Source of the DNA: Crataegus laevigata
Taxonomy: Eukaryota > Streptophyta > Magnoliopsida > Rosales > Rosaceae
Assembly (NCBI GenBank): GCA_963580275.1
Contig: OY756944.1
Location: forward strand, 37,203,512-37,267,511
Direction of reading: 5' to 3'
Length of the DNA: 64,000 nt
The notes under the pieces were generated by a model. It was not told the DNA's origin. It did no database searches and saw only the letters and a program-made list of their open reading frames with translations. The translations under genes were made by a program, and so were the position numbers. This document shows positions 11,161 to 22,390 of the stretch, piece by piece. The first letter of the stretch is position 1. Each line of letters opens with the position of its first letter.

Positions 11161-11469
11161 CCTTATTTTTTTACCCAAACAGTTGTTACCTTGTTATTTT
11201 TGGTATTTACCGGAATCTCCCACTTTCAGCAGCTATTATATTATAATTAGCATGTGTAATAAATTCGTTATACTATTATTTACCTTCCCTTCTGTCACTT
11301 TATTCAATTTACTAATTTACTATTGCAAGGTACGAGTTTCTATTTATAATGCTAAACTCATAATTCAATTTTTGACCATATGGAAGATAATTCTGGTTTC
11401 ATGTGGTCCCCTGCCCGTTGATAAAATGTCAATATGTATAAAGGTTGAGAGATTCATATTTTTAAGAGA

Positions 11470-11600
11470 ACTTTAACAAAAAGTTTTCGGTGCTGTTCAT
11501 TTTAATAAAAAATTACAATTCACTTTATCCTTTATTTATTCCTTATCATTAAAACTCAAAGTTTTCAAGTCATTTTCATTAATTTTCCTATTTTTAATGG
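11470..11600. mobile_element. MITE fragment related to the 11046 and 42690 copies
   Basis: Reads gagaactttaacaaaaag, then a gtgctgttcatttta block and tcattaaaactcaaag. This is the opposite-arm type of the same foldback family. No coding sequence. Confidence 0.45.
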
Positions 11601-12264
11601 CATTTGATCTTAAATTCATGGATTCTCTAATTATGATTAAAGTTCTAGGGTTTGTGTTAAGTATTTAATTTGAACCTTAATTGTACAAAAGTCATGTGTG
11701 GTTTACAAATCATTACACATATTTATGATCCCAATCCGATTCTTGTCTTGTTTGTTAATGTTAAACAACATCGTAACGAGTTCAATTTCATTTGCGATGC
11801 TTTAGGTCAAAAGAATGAAGAAGCTCATGTCGGAAACTAACAAACCGAGGGACATTTGCACACCTTAAAAGTCAAGGAAAAAACGAAACCAGATCCATAG
11901 TTCATGAGGCAATGCTACAGATGGTTAAATGAAATTTGGGTGACTACACCTGTGAAATGTGGACATGATTTAACATTGTGCAAGACAAAACTACTTAACC
12001 TAATGTTAGTTGGTGCTTGTTTTTTGGCTTGCAACTTCAACGTCCCTTCCACAAACACACAAAAGTGAAATAAATCTTCAAATGTCTTTTTTTAATTAGT
12101 GTTTCTTTGTTCCCTATCTATTTTCAACAAATACAACTTTGAACTTTATTCCAAAGAGCATGGACCATAAATTGAATTCCCTTTCACCAACACATAATTG
12201 TCTTTCCTTATATGTCAATACACACTTAAAAAAGATACGATGATTTAAAGACCTCAAATGAGAG

Positions 12265-12378
12265 TTACATCAAATCTTGGATGATAAGATCTTGAATAAT
12301 GTCTGGTGGATTCTCGAACCAAACTACGCTGTTGCCAATTGACACTGCAAGAGCATGAGTAGAATCACATGGATTGAT
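12265..12378 (-). pseudogene. Orphan terminal-exon-like fragment
   Basis: The minus strand holds an open run ending in TAA that reads, in part, STHALAVSIGNSVVWFENPP and then DIIQDL. The composition looks protein-like, but I do not recognise the family and no neighbouring exon is visible. It could be a relic of a gene's last exon or chance. Confidence 0.25.
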
Positions 12379-12705
12379 CATTAACTAGTGCAACAAAGTG
12401 TATTGATGTGCAACCTAGCGTACTAGGTGGATAATATGAACGAATATAACAAAACGATAGAATGAAAGAGCGGTGATTTTCACACTTTTTATTTCTCATT
12501 TTTTATGTCTTTTATTTATTAATAACAATTTGATTAACTGAATTCAATCACTCAGAATCGAAGGTGTGAATGTTAGAAACAAGAGGTGTGACTACATTTC
12601 ACAAACCATAAACACAAGGTAGCTTGAGCATTTTTACCCATCAGGACCCCAACACGGAAGAGAATCTACAGAATGTATTTGGTAATTGTCCCCAAACATG
12701 GGGCT

Positions 12706-12845
12706 GTGCTATCTACACACCCATTTTTACTTATCACACACCCTGTTAATTTCTGTCCGTTAGATCTTCTTCAATTCATCCGATTTGACGGCCGAAATCC
12801 AAAAAAGTGTGAGAGAAGTAAAAAGGGGTGTGGATATCACACCCC
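12706..12845. mobile_element. Short MITE, GTGCTATC family, copy 1
   Basis: Begins GTGCTATCTACACACCC and ends GGTGTGGATATCACACC, forming inverted termini of about 14 bp around a conserved middle (ttcaattcatccgat; gtgtgagagaagtaaaaa). Copies 2 and 3 lie at 31522-31660 and 36885-37019. Confidence 0.65.
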
Positions 12846-12999
12846 CCAAACATGATACCAAACCAACAAATACAAAATACTTAGGGGCCATTTTGCAATA
12901 ACAAAATTTTAGAAAAATAATAGAAATTAAACTTAGACCCACTGAAAGCGACCACTAATTCATTGTGGACACTGAGACAGAGCGAAAAGGACAGAAATC

Positions 13000-13539
13000 C
13001 GAAAAATTATACATACAGAGAGAGAGAGAGTTGAGAGAGCAGTAATTTTGCAGAAAACACAGAGGGAGACTGAGACCTCTGGCATGTGGTTTCTTAACTT
13101 TATCCATGAAAATAATTCTCCTTTCTCTCTCTAGCTCCTCTCACTCTCTCTCTCTACACACTCTCTCCAGTCGGTACAGTTGTATTTACAGGCCTACGCT
13201 ACTGCCAAAGCGATGTGATTGAACAATGGCAGGCTTTAGATTTTTGGTTTGAAGAAGCTCTCTCTCTCTCTCTCTACGTCTGAATATTTCTTTTCAAATC
13301 AATAGACTTTCAGGAAAAGGGAAAGGGAAAAAAAATATACCCAAGCTTAAGGTTGGAGAATTTTTGATCGCCCAAAATATCCTTCGCCCCGATGCTCTGT
13401 TTTTGTAAAGGTGGTTCAATGTAGCCGGGTCCAAGGGGAGGAGGAGGAAGAGGGAAGAGGGATTCTTTTGGCTTTTGGGGGTGTACGGATTCTCTGCGTT
13501 TTTTCTTTTGGGACTGAAGTTTGGCGGGCAATTTGTGAA
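13000..13539 (+). promoter_or_regulatory. ERECTA 5' flank/leader with CT-rich tracts
   Basis: GA and CT microsatellites (near 13018-13036, 13120-13165 and 13258-13276) precede the start codon, a pattern common in plant 5' UTRs and core promoters. No clear TATA box was fixed. An in-frame ATG further upstream at 13411 lacks support because the stretch it adds is not signal-peptide-like. Confidence 0.4.
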
Positions 13540-16500
13540 ATGGGGTTTGGTGAGACTGCAGTTGTGGCATTTCGGGTGGAGTTTGTGCTTCTGGTTCTTC
13601 TGCTTGGGTGTATGAGCTTCGGCTATGGGGATTCACAGAACGGTGAGTTACAGACTTTGTTTGGGTACCAAGAAAATGCAAGAAAGTTTTGACATTTAAG
13701 CAAGAATTTTGTTCTGCTGTCCCCTCTTTTTCTGCAGCCAAACAGGGGATAACCCATTTGTTTTGCCAACAAATTAGCGTGAAATTTTCTCCGGGTTGAG
13801 TTGCAGACTCTGTTTTGGGCTTTTGCTCTGTTTGGATACCCATAAAATGCCTGACAGTTTTTAGCTTTCCACCAAGCATTTTCTTCTCTACTCTTCCCTC
13901 TTTCTCTGTAGCCAAACAAGGGTTAACCCATCTATTTTCCCTAACAAAACTTGTGAGATGTTGTTTCTGGGTTGAGTTGCAGACTGTTTTAGGCTTTTAC
14001 TCTGTTTGGCCACCCAGAAAATGCACGAAAGCTTTGAGCCTTCAACCAAGCATTTATGTTCTACTATTCTTCCCTCTTTCTGTACAGCCAAACAGATGAT
14101 AACCATCTCTTTCCCAAAACAAATTAATTTTTTTCTGGGTTGAGCTGCAAACTGTGTTTAGGCTTTTTCTCTGTTTGGACACCCGGAAAATGCACCAGAG
14201 TCTTCAACTTTCTACCAAAGCACTTTACCATTACTGTGGTTCCTTCTTTCTATGCAGCCAAACATTGGATAACAACCATCTGTTCTTTCCTAATTTCTGA
14301 AATTTTATCTGGGTTTTAATTATGTGTGAAAATAATAAAAAACTGGGATTAGCAGGGTTTGTCTATGAAATTAATTTATGTGGTTTATCACTTTTCATAT
14401 TTATATATACCATTTTGGAGCCTGAGATTGAATTTTGACAATATTTAAGATCAAGGAAGAACGCTGCTGGAGATAAAGAAGGCATTTAGGGATGTGGACA
14501 ATGTTCTCTATGAATGGACAGACTCACCCTCTTTAGATTATTGTGTTTGGAGAGGCGTCACATGTGATAACTCTCTCAATGTCATTGCACTGTAAGAAAC
14601 ACGATCCCCTTTTTTCTTTCCCTTTTGGGTTTGACTTAATTAATTTAATTTCTTTAAATATTATCTTAAGCATGTGTTTTTTGTTTGATTATAATAATGT
14701 TTGTGTGCAGTAATCTATCAGGTTTGAATCTTGGAGGGGAAATCTCATCTGTAATAGGAGTTCTCGAAAACCTCCAGTCTATGTAAACTCTTCCACTTCG
14801 CTATTACTCTTTCATTCATTTTCATGTCAGGATTTTGTAATCGTTTTCGCATTTCGAGTTTGTGGTGGGATTTTAGGTAGAGATTGATTATTATTTGGTT
14901 GTTTGATCAGCGATTTGAGGGGAAACCGCCTATCCGGCCAGATCCCAGATGAGATTGGTGACTGTTCGGCTCTGCGAAACATGTACTTTATTCGAATTTT
15001 ACCAGAATTTATTTTAACATTTGTCATTTTTAATGCCAAGTTGATTGAATGTTTCGTTAATGGTGTTCTTAGTGACTTGTCCTTCAATGAGATATTTGGA
15101 GACATACCATTTTCGATATCCAAGTTGAAACAGCTGGAAAATCTGTAAGTTCCCAAGAAGATCACTTTTTTGCATAAACATTGCTTCAATATATTATATT
15201 GCTCTTCTTACTGCTTAGTTGGACTCGCAGGATTTTGAAAAATAATCAATTGATTGGTCCACTTCCTTCGACGTTGTCCCAGATTCCAAATCTGAAGATT
15301 TTGTAAGTACTTTCCCCATCTTATATTTCATCATATGTATAATTGTTTTCTACATGTGACTGAATTTCTTATGTTCTGGATTGCTCATTCCAGAGACCTA
15401 GCACAGAATAATCTCACTGGGGAAATACCAAGGCTTATATACTGGAATGAAGTTCTACAGTATCTGTGAGTAGACTGATCAATTGCTGATGCTAATTTTT
15501 TTTGTTTTCATGCTTCATTGTGTAGCCTTTCCAAATTCGTTCGGTGATGTTATTTCTGCTTTACTGCCAATGAAATTATTATTGCCCTTACCATTGCAGT
15601 GGTTTGCGAGGGAACAATTTAGTCGGAACCCTTTCTCCAGATATGTGCCAGTTGACTGGATTATGGTATTTGTAAGTTCACATATAAACCCCTTCTTCCT
15701 CAAGCCTTAAAGAATGTTATATTTTCTAGTACAGAAGATAGTTTAACAGTCTAAAGCTCTTTCCCTACTATTCTTTAGTGATGTGCGAAACAACAGTTTG
15801 ACCGGTAGCATTCCTCAAAATATAGGGAACTGCACTGCTTTCCAGGTTTTGTACGTATCTTATCTCACATTCTCACTGATGAAGACATATTTCTACTTGG
15901 ACATAGTTTGGTTATTCAAATATGTTTCATCCCTTTTGATTGGCAGGGATCTGTCCTACAACCAGCTAACTGGAGAGATTCCATTTAATATCGGGTTCCT
16001 GCAAGTAGCCACCTTGTAAGTGCTTGGAATTTTCTTTGAGATTCCTCAAATCTTTGAAATGTCATAAAAAATTTCAATTTTATTAGTTTATCAAATGTTG
16101 GTCTCTTTGTGCTTGCAAGATCATTACAAGGTAATCAACTTTCTGGGCCTATCCCATCTGTGATCGGCCTGATGCAGGCTCTCGCTGTATTGTAAGTGCT
16201 TAACTGTATACTTCTGAAGCTCGTGGAGTTTTAACAAGTCCCCTATGTTTCAATTTATTTTACATTTTGTGGCTTATATCTTCATTGTCTCCATTCCAGG
16301 GATTTGAGCAGCAATGCGTTAAATGGATTGATCCCTCCTATTCTGGGGAATTTGACTTATACAGAGAAATTGTAAGTATGTGCGTAATTATGAAATCGTT
16401 ACAAAGTATGTTGACGTATGACTTAATAAATTTCAGATCGTAAACCTCCCTCTAATGAGGCCACAAATTATTAAAAATTTTCTATCCATACATTTGTGTA

Positions 16501-19500
16501 TTTATCGGGCGTTAAGTTATTTGGTTATACTTTCCTACTTAACACCTTATTGAAGAAAGTACATGTTGCTTGTATGCAAGTTCTGACTCCTAAATATTCT
16601 GTATAGGTATTTGCATGGTAACAAGCTTAATGGATCCATTCCCCCAGAGCTCGGACAGATGACAAAGCTGCATTATTTGTAAGTGAACTTTCTTACTTTC
16701 CTTCTTGAATGTATTTCTTTCATAGCTACAGATATGGACTGTTTATGTATCTCTTTTGTAGTTATTTGCACGTGACTTTTTGATTCGATGTATGGTCCCA
16801 TTTGTTTTGCGTATGCAGGGAATTGAACGATAACCATCTTACGGGATATATTCCACCTGAACTTGGGAAGCTTACGGATTTGTATGACCTGTAGGTTCTC
16901 TTGCCATGTTTCTTTTATGTGAGAACGGTGTCTGCATGCCTTAAATTTTGAGTTACTGATCAACGTCCTTGCAGAAACGTTGCGAACAACTATCTTCAAG
17001 GGCCCATTCCTGATAATCTTAGTTCGTGTACAAATCTGAACAGCCTGTAAGCATATAAACCTCAGTTATTAGTTTGCTTTATCAACTGGCTTAAGTTGCT
17101 CATCCCTAATTATTCTGATATCAGCAATGTGCATGGGAACAAGTTGAATGGAACCATTCCGCCTGCTCTTCAGAGGCTCGAGAGTATGACTTATCTGTAA
17201 GTTCCATCAATATAAACGTTGGTTTATGGTTAAAACATGCTCCAGTTTTTGTTTTACATTTATCTTTCATGTTCACGTCATGAAGTCAGATATTTTGAAT
17301 TAAGGTTTCTGTCCCATTGCTCTGATGAGAAAAAAAATTATTTATCGTTTTCAGAAATCTATCCTCCAACTATCTTCGTGGCCCAATTCCTATTGAGCTG
17401 TCTCGGATTGGTAACTTGGATACTTTGTAAGTATCAAATGTCCTAGTATTTTCTTCCCGTGTTCCTTTTTTTAATAACGTATGTGGTTAATTTTGCACAG
17501 GGATATTTCAAATAACAAACTAAGTGGAACCATTCCTTCATCACTTGGGGATTTGGAACATCTTTTAAAGCTGTGAGTTCAATTGCTTGATTTTCGTTTG
17601 CAATGGATTTTCGTTTCTTTTTATTCTCTGACACCTGATGATATTATGTGGTAGGAATTTGAGTCGAAACCATTTGACGGGCTTTATTCCAGGGGAGTTT
17701 GGTAATTTAAGGAGTGTTATGGAAATGTACGTATTTGGTTATTCGTTAGCTACTTATTTTTAATGAATTGAATCGATAATCTGTTCTATTCTTTCTGCTT
17801 TTTCTTACATAAACTCAAAACGTTTGCTTTTGCAGAGACCTTTCAAGTAATCAGCTCACGGGATTAATTCCTGAAGAGCTCAGTCAGCTGCAGAATATGA
17901 ATTTATTGTAAGTTTCCACATACCGATCTCTATAATTTTGACCATTAGTCATTGAAAGAAGAGTAGAATGTTACTGTATACGTCAGTAATTTGCATATTG
18001 ATTTTCTTTGCGTTGTTAATGCACAATATAACAGGAGATTAGACCACAACAATATATCCGGGGATGTGGTATCGCTGATAAACTGCTTCAGCCTTTCTGT
18101 ATTGTGAGTCAATTCTAAGCATTCACATTTCTATTTTATGTGTTCAATCTGATGGCAGGGTTGTGGAGCTTTTATTTTCAAACACTAAATATCGCTGAAT
18201 CCTTGCAGAAATGTATCTTACAACAACTTGGCAGGCGATATTCCCACGAGCAAGAACTTCTCAAGGTTTTCACCAGACAGGTTAGAGATTCTGACTATAT
18301 TTCTGAAATTTCATGAACAATTAGCTTGCTTTGAGGGTTCAGTCGACTCCATTTAGCTTAAATTTTTTCCCCATCTTTGGCTGATGTAACCTCTTGTTTT
18401 CAGTTTTATTGGAAACCCTAATCTTTGTGGCTATTGGCTCAATTCTCGATGTCATGAGTCTCGTCCAACAGAGCGAGGTAAATATGAATATCAAGTGGTA
18501 CGCTGAGCTTCAAAGATAACTGATACAGTTTGGACCACAATTTGACGTGACCGATTACATAATCTGTTATTTACTTTAGTACGAAGAATTTTCGCTTTTT
18601 CTCATATCTTCCTTCTTCTTTTGCAGTGACACTATCTAAAGCTGCTATCCTGGGAATCGCTCTTGGTGCCCTTGTGATTCTTCTCATGATTCTTGTTGCT
18701 GCATGCAGGCCATATAATCCAACTCCTTTTCCTGACGGTTCATTTGACAAACCAGGTAATTTCCCCGTAAGATAATTATTCTGTACTCCAACACTTACAG
18801 TAGTAGAAACTTAAGCTAATCAATTCCATTTGCTTGTGAAATAGCAGTTAATTACTCAACTCCAAAGCTGGTGATCCTTAACATGAATATGGCACTTCAT
18901 GTATACGAGGACATCATGAGGATGACCGAAAACTTGAGCGAGAAGTATATAATTGGTTATGGTGCATCGAGTACAGTGTACAAATGTGTTCTGAAAAATT
19001 GTAAGCCAGTGGCTATCAAGAAACTTTACTCGCACTATCCTCAGTGCATGAAGGAGTTTGAGACTGAACTTGCGACAGTTGGAAGCATCAAGCATCGGAA
19101 TCTGGTGACTCTCCAGGGGTACTCTTTGTCTTCCTCCGGAAACCTTCTCTTTTACGATTACATGGAAAATGGCAGTCTCTGGGATCTCCTTCACGGTAGG
19201 TTCACACATTTCTTGAATGTCGCTGGCCTGTTGGTGTTACAAAGTACCTAATTTTAATTCCTTATCTACTAAATTTTTTTACATTCAGGCCCTTCCAAGA
19301 AGAACAAGCTCGACTGGACAACTCGTCTCCAGATTGCCCTTGGAGCAGCCCAAGGGCTCGCCTACCTGCATCATGATTGCAGCCCCAGAATCATACACCG
19401 GGATGTCAAGTCATCCAACATTCTATTAGACAACGATTTTGAACCTCATTTAACTGATTTCGGCATTGCCAAGAAGTTATGCCCCTCAAAGACCCATACG

Positions 19501-20127
19501 TCTACTTACATAATGGGCACGATTGGCTATATAGATCCTGAGTATGCACGAACGTCACGCCTCACTGAGAAGTCCGATGTGTATAGTTACGGAATTGTTC
19601 TGCTGGAGCTGCTGACAGGAAGGAAAGCCGTAGACAATGAATCCAATCTCCATCATTTGGTAGGACACATTATTTCTTTTCTTGTATTCTCACAATGCAT
19701 TCAAATTGAACAATTTTTCTCACTTAATGCTTCATATAATTTGACTCAGATATTATCTAAGACGGCAAACAATGCTGTCATGGAAACCGTAGATTCTGAC
19801 ATCACGGCCACATGCACAGACCTCGGAGCAGTGAAGAAGGTTTTCCAGCTTGCGCTTCTGTGCACAAAGCGGCAGCCAACAGACCGGCCAACAATGCATG
19901 AAGTAACTCGCGTGTTGGGGAGTCTCGTGCCTTCCCCTGCACCACCAAAACAACCAGCCTCCGCCAACCCACCATCGACACAACACGCGTCTGCCAAAGT
20001 GCCGTGCTACATGGACGAGTACGCGAATCTCAAAACTCCGCACATGCTAAATTGTCCATCCATGAGCACCTCAGATGCCCAGTTGTTTCTCAAGTTTGGA
20101 GAGGTAATTTCTCAGAACAGCGAGTGA
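13540..20127 (+). CDS. ERECTA: ERECTA LRR receptor-like kinase
   Basis: Twenty-seven exons: 13540-13642, 14450-14591, 14711-14782, 14911-14982, 15073-15144, 15231-15302, 15394-15465, 15600-15671, 15779-15850, 15947-16015, 16120-16191, 16300-16371, 16607-16678, 16819-16890, 16975-17046, 17125-17196, 17355-17426, 17501-17572, 17655-17726, 17836-17907, 18035-18103, 18209-18280, 18404-18477, 18627-18755, 18848-19195, 19289-19659 and 19750-20127. They total 2979 nt and 992 residues without a break. Order: signal peptide (VEFVLLVLLLGC), N-cap with DYCVWRGVTC, about 20 LRRs mostly one per 72-nt exon, a transmembrane helix encoded by 18627-18755, then a kinase with GYGASSTVYK, VAIKKLY, HRDVKSSN and DFGIAK. 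It ends VISQNSE like Arabidopsis ERECTA. ERECTA is a plasma-membrane receptor for EPF/EPFL peptides that controls organ shape, inflorescence growth and stomatal patterning with TMM and SERK co-receptors. The alternative, an ERL paralogue, fits less well. Confidence 0.95.
13643..14280 (+). repeat. Four-unit tandem repeat in ERECTA intron 1
   Basis: Four diverged units with a period of about 170-176 bp fill most of intron 1. Each starts with a gagttgcagac-like block, passes through a tctgtttgg-acccagaaaatgc block, and ends in a pyrimidine tract plus AG followed by CCAAAC. Those AGs lie at 13737, 13911, 14087 and 14257. The first unit starts at the exon 1 donor. Confidence 0.85.
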
Positions 20128-20352
20128 AAAATGAAGCATTTTAAGAGAGGAAGAATTATTAGATGACGTTACATGTCATGAAAACATCTGAGAAAAAGAG
20201 TAGTGGGAAAGTAAGGAGGCGCTCAGGGGATTGAAAACTGTGTACAAAGATTTTGCTTTCAGCTTGTTTGTAGGTGAAAACAAGGGCAAAATATGAACAA
20301 CCTTTTATTAACAGCTTTATAAAGTTCAGTAGCTTCTTCGTTTTCCCTTCTT

Positions 20353-20424
20353 ATTCAAGCGATATTCTAATTAAGGAACTTTCTTTTACCTTCATATTCA
20401 AGCGATATTCTAATTAAGAAACTT
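20353..20424 (+). repeat. 29-bp direct duplication downstream of ERECTA
   Basis: ATTCAAGCGATATTCTAATT plus about nine more bases occurs at 20353 and again at 20396, 43 bp apart, in the ERECTA 3' flank. Confidence 0.7.
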
Positions 20425-20429
20425 ATGAT

Positions 20430-21298
20430 AAATGATCAAAAGTTTGATATGGTTTGAAAGATGATCGTTTAGGTCAATTTTCTGTTCTAAGTCGCGGGAG
20501 GGGAATACCTATTTTTCAGAAAATATGGTCGAATACTGTTTTAGTAACTTGACTAAACGTGAGCCTAGGTAAGTATATTAACTTTAGAGTTATTGTAGTA
20601 ACTTTGACTTTCACTTGCCCGACCGGGGCCCATCAGCGCAAGGGGCCGGAGTGGGGGTCATACACACACAGGGTTAAATTAGCGGGTGGTCCTGCGGAGG
20701 TGCATTATATGCCTGCCGACTGCCGAGCAATAATGCAGTCCTTGAGAGGACAGTGTCAGTCTGAGAAGTTGAAAACTCCGAGCAGGTCTGCCTCTTACCA
20801 TTATTGATGGCGCAAATTATTTTTTAATATTTGAATTGTGGGTGGGGAAAAACTAACGGAAGGATGAAAGCGAAATCTCGGATAAACAACGGGGACTTGT
20901 GCTGCAATTTTGCCTATAAAGTTGTGAACATTATGCATCATTATTTCTGGGGTAACATGTTATCAAGAAGGATTATTTGGTCTTAAATTTGAGATCCTAG
21001 ATTTTTTAGTATGGAGAAATTCTTGGATCCGAACGCTTGAACCACATGAACCATCTAGCCTTCCTCACCAAAAAGATGGAGTCCTTGGTATCTAATCTCT
21101 AATTCCATTTGAGTTTGTTGCCATATACAGGCGTCCGCGCAAAATAAATTCTCGTGAATTTAGAATCTTGAAAGTTACATCAAACATGATCTATAGTTCA
21201 TTACTTGGATCTCATCATGCTTAATTAAATGGTTAACCACAAGAAGGAGATGATCAATCCTAATACTAACCTATCATTTTAACGATTCTCAATATCTT
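20430..21298. other. Intergenic stretch, no gene seen
   Basis: A GC-richer patch near 20625-20780 has an 82-codon open frame with no recognisable domain. The rest is AT-rich without repeat edges I could fix. Confidence 0.45.
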
Positions 21299-21440
21299 TG
21301 CAGTTAGTACTACGGTCTAGTGACGTTCCTCTTCACTTGTATGTGAGAGACCTTAGGTTCGATTCTCGCTAAATACAAACTTAAATATATTATTGCTAGT
21401 CTATTGTGAGACTACGTCTACTCCCTCTAGACATATTAAT
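21299..21440 (+). mobile_element. SINE, tRNA-like head, copy 1
   Basis: AGTACTACGGTCTAGTG (A-box region) is followed by cctcttcacttgtatgtgagag and a B box GGTTCGATTCTCG, then a tattattgctagtctattgtgag tail. Three more copies of the same architecture occur in the window, at 41941-42110, 42257-42446 and 59973-60138. Confidence 0.7.
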
Positions 21441-22127
21441 TATTCAAGGTTATGGGCCAACTGAAGCCCACCGTCAACATATGATTCTACGCGGCCCTTG
21501 GTAAATGTCGGCCCACAAATAATTTGTTAAATTTTTAGTATTGCTTTTATGAAAATAAAATTAAAAAGTGGGCTTTCCATGCAAAGGAAATGATTTTATT
21601 CCCTTGTTTAAAAATATTGGGGACAAAGGTAACAAGGAAATAAATTAAAGTTTGTTTTATTTTCCAATAATACCCTCATTATAAAGAAAACACCTAAGAC
21701 AAGGATTTCAGTAAATGCTTCATAGGCAAAGGGAATTTCAATCAAAGGGGGGGATAAGGGTTTCCAAATTTCCCCCTAATTGGATTTTGAAATCCCTGTA
21801 ACATGTCTAACCCCTAATTAGCAAACCAAGTTCGCTTCAAGGAGTGCGTAATTTAATTTAAGTTAAGCTACGCGAGACATCTATAATAATTTAATCATCG
21901 AACTCATTGTTTAAATGATTCAGATTTGAGACCTCAAACTTAAAAATAAGAAGAATATCACTATATTGTAATGTTTGAATATATTTACGAATAACTATTG
22001 AATCTTTGTCCTAATCCAATCTTCTTTTTATTTTTTATGGATTGTGATTTGTCCACAAATATATAATAGGGTAATTGGAGGGTGACGTGTCGGGTACAGT
22101 CATCGGAGGGTGACTTGCCGGTTACGC

Positions 22128-22135
22128 TATATAAA
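22128..22135 (+). promoter_or_regulatory. TATA box of the myosin pseudogene
   Basis: TATATAAA about 255 bp before the myosin ATG, followed by a 5' leader with a long CT repeat. This suggests the promoter outlived the coding region. Confidence 0.6.
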
Positions 22136-22201
22136 CCCTGGGTTTCACCATTTCGGACTCCTACTCTCTACCTGTTAGGGCGGGAACCCAAAATTTTCAC
22201 C

Positions 22202-22205
<4 letters not shown>

Positions 22206-22248
<43 letters not shown>
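22206..22248 (+). repeat. (CT)n microsatellite in the myosin pseudogene leader
   Basis: About 20 uninterrupted CT units between the TATA box and the start codon. Confidence 0.9.
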
Positions 22249-22249
<1 letters not shown>

Positions 22250-22390
22250 CTCTTCTCTCTCTACGTTGTTCTTCTCTGTATCTGTCGACTTCCGCTCTTC
22301 CGCCACTTCTCGTCTTCTCCACCGAATTCTAGGGTTTCTGACTTCCCGTCACTAGCTCAAGGTCTCGGTTTCAAACGGAAGTCCGCCGAG

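Noticed and set aside
13411..13539. Upstream in-frame ATG extending ERECTA by 43 codons
   Set aside because: The added residues are Glu/Gly-rich and would bury the signal peptide; family N-termini start near the ATG at 13540.
22082..22390. Longer N-terminus for the myosin through the CT repeat
   Set aside because: It would translate the CT microsatellite and leader; homology starts at the ATG at 22391.
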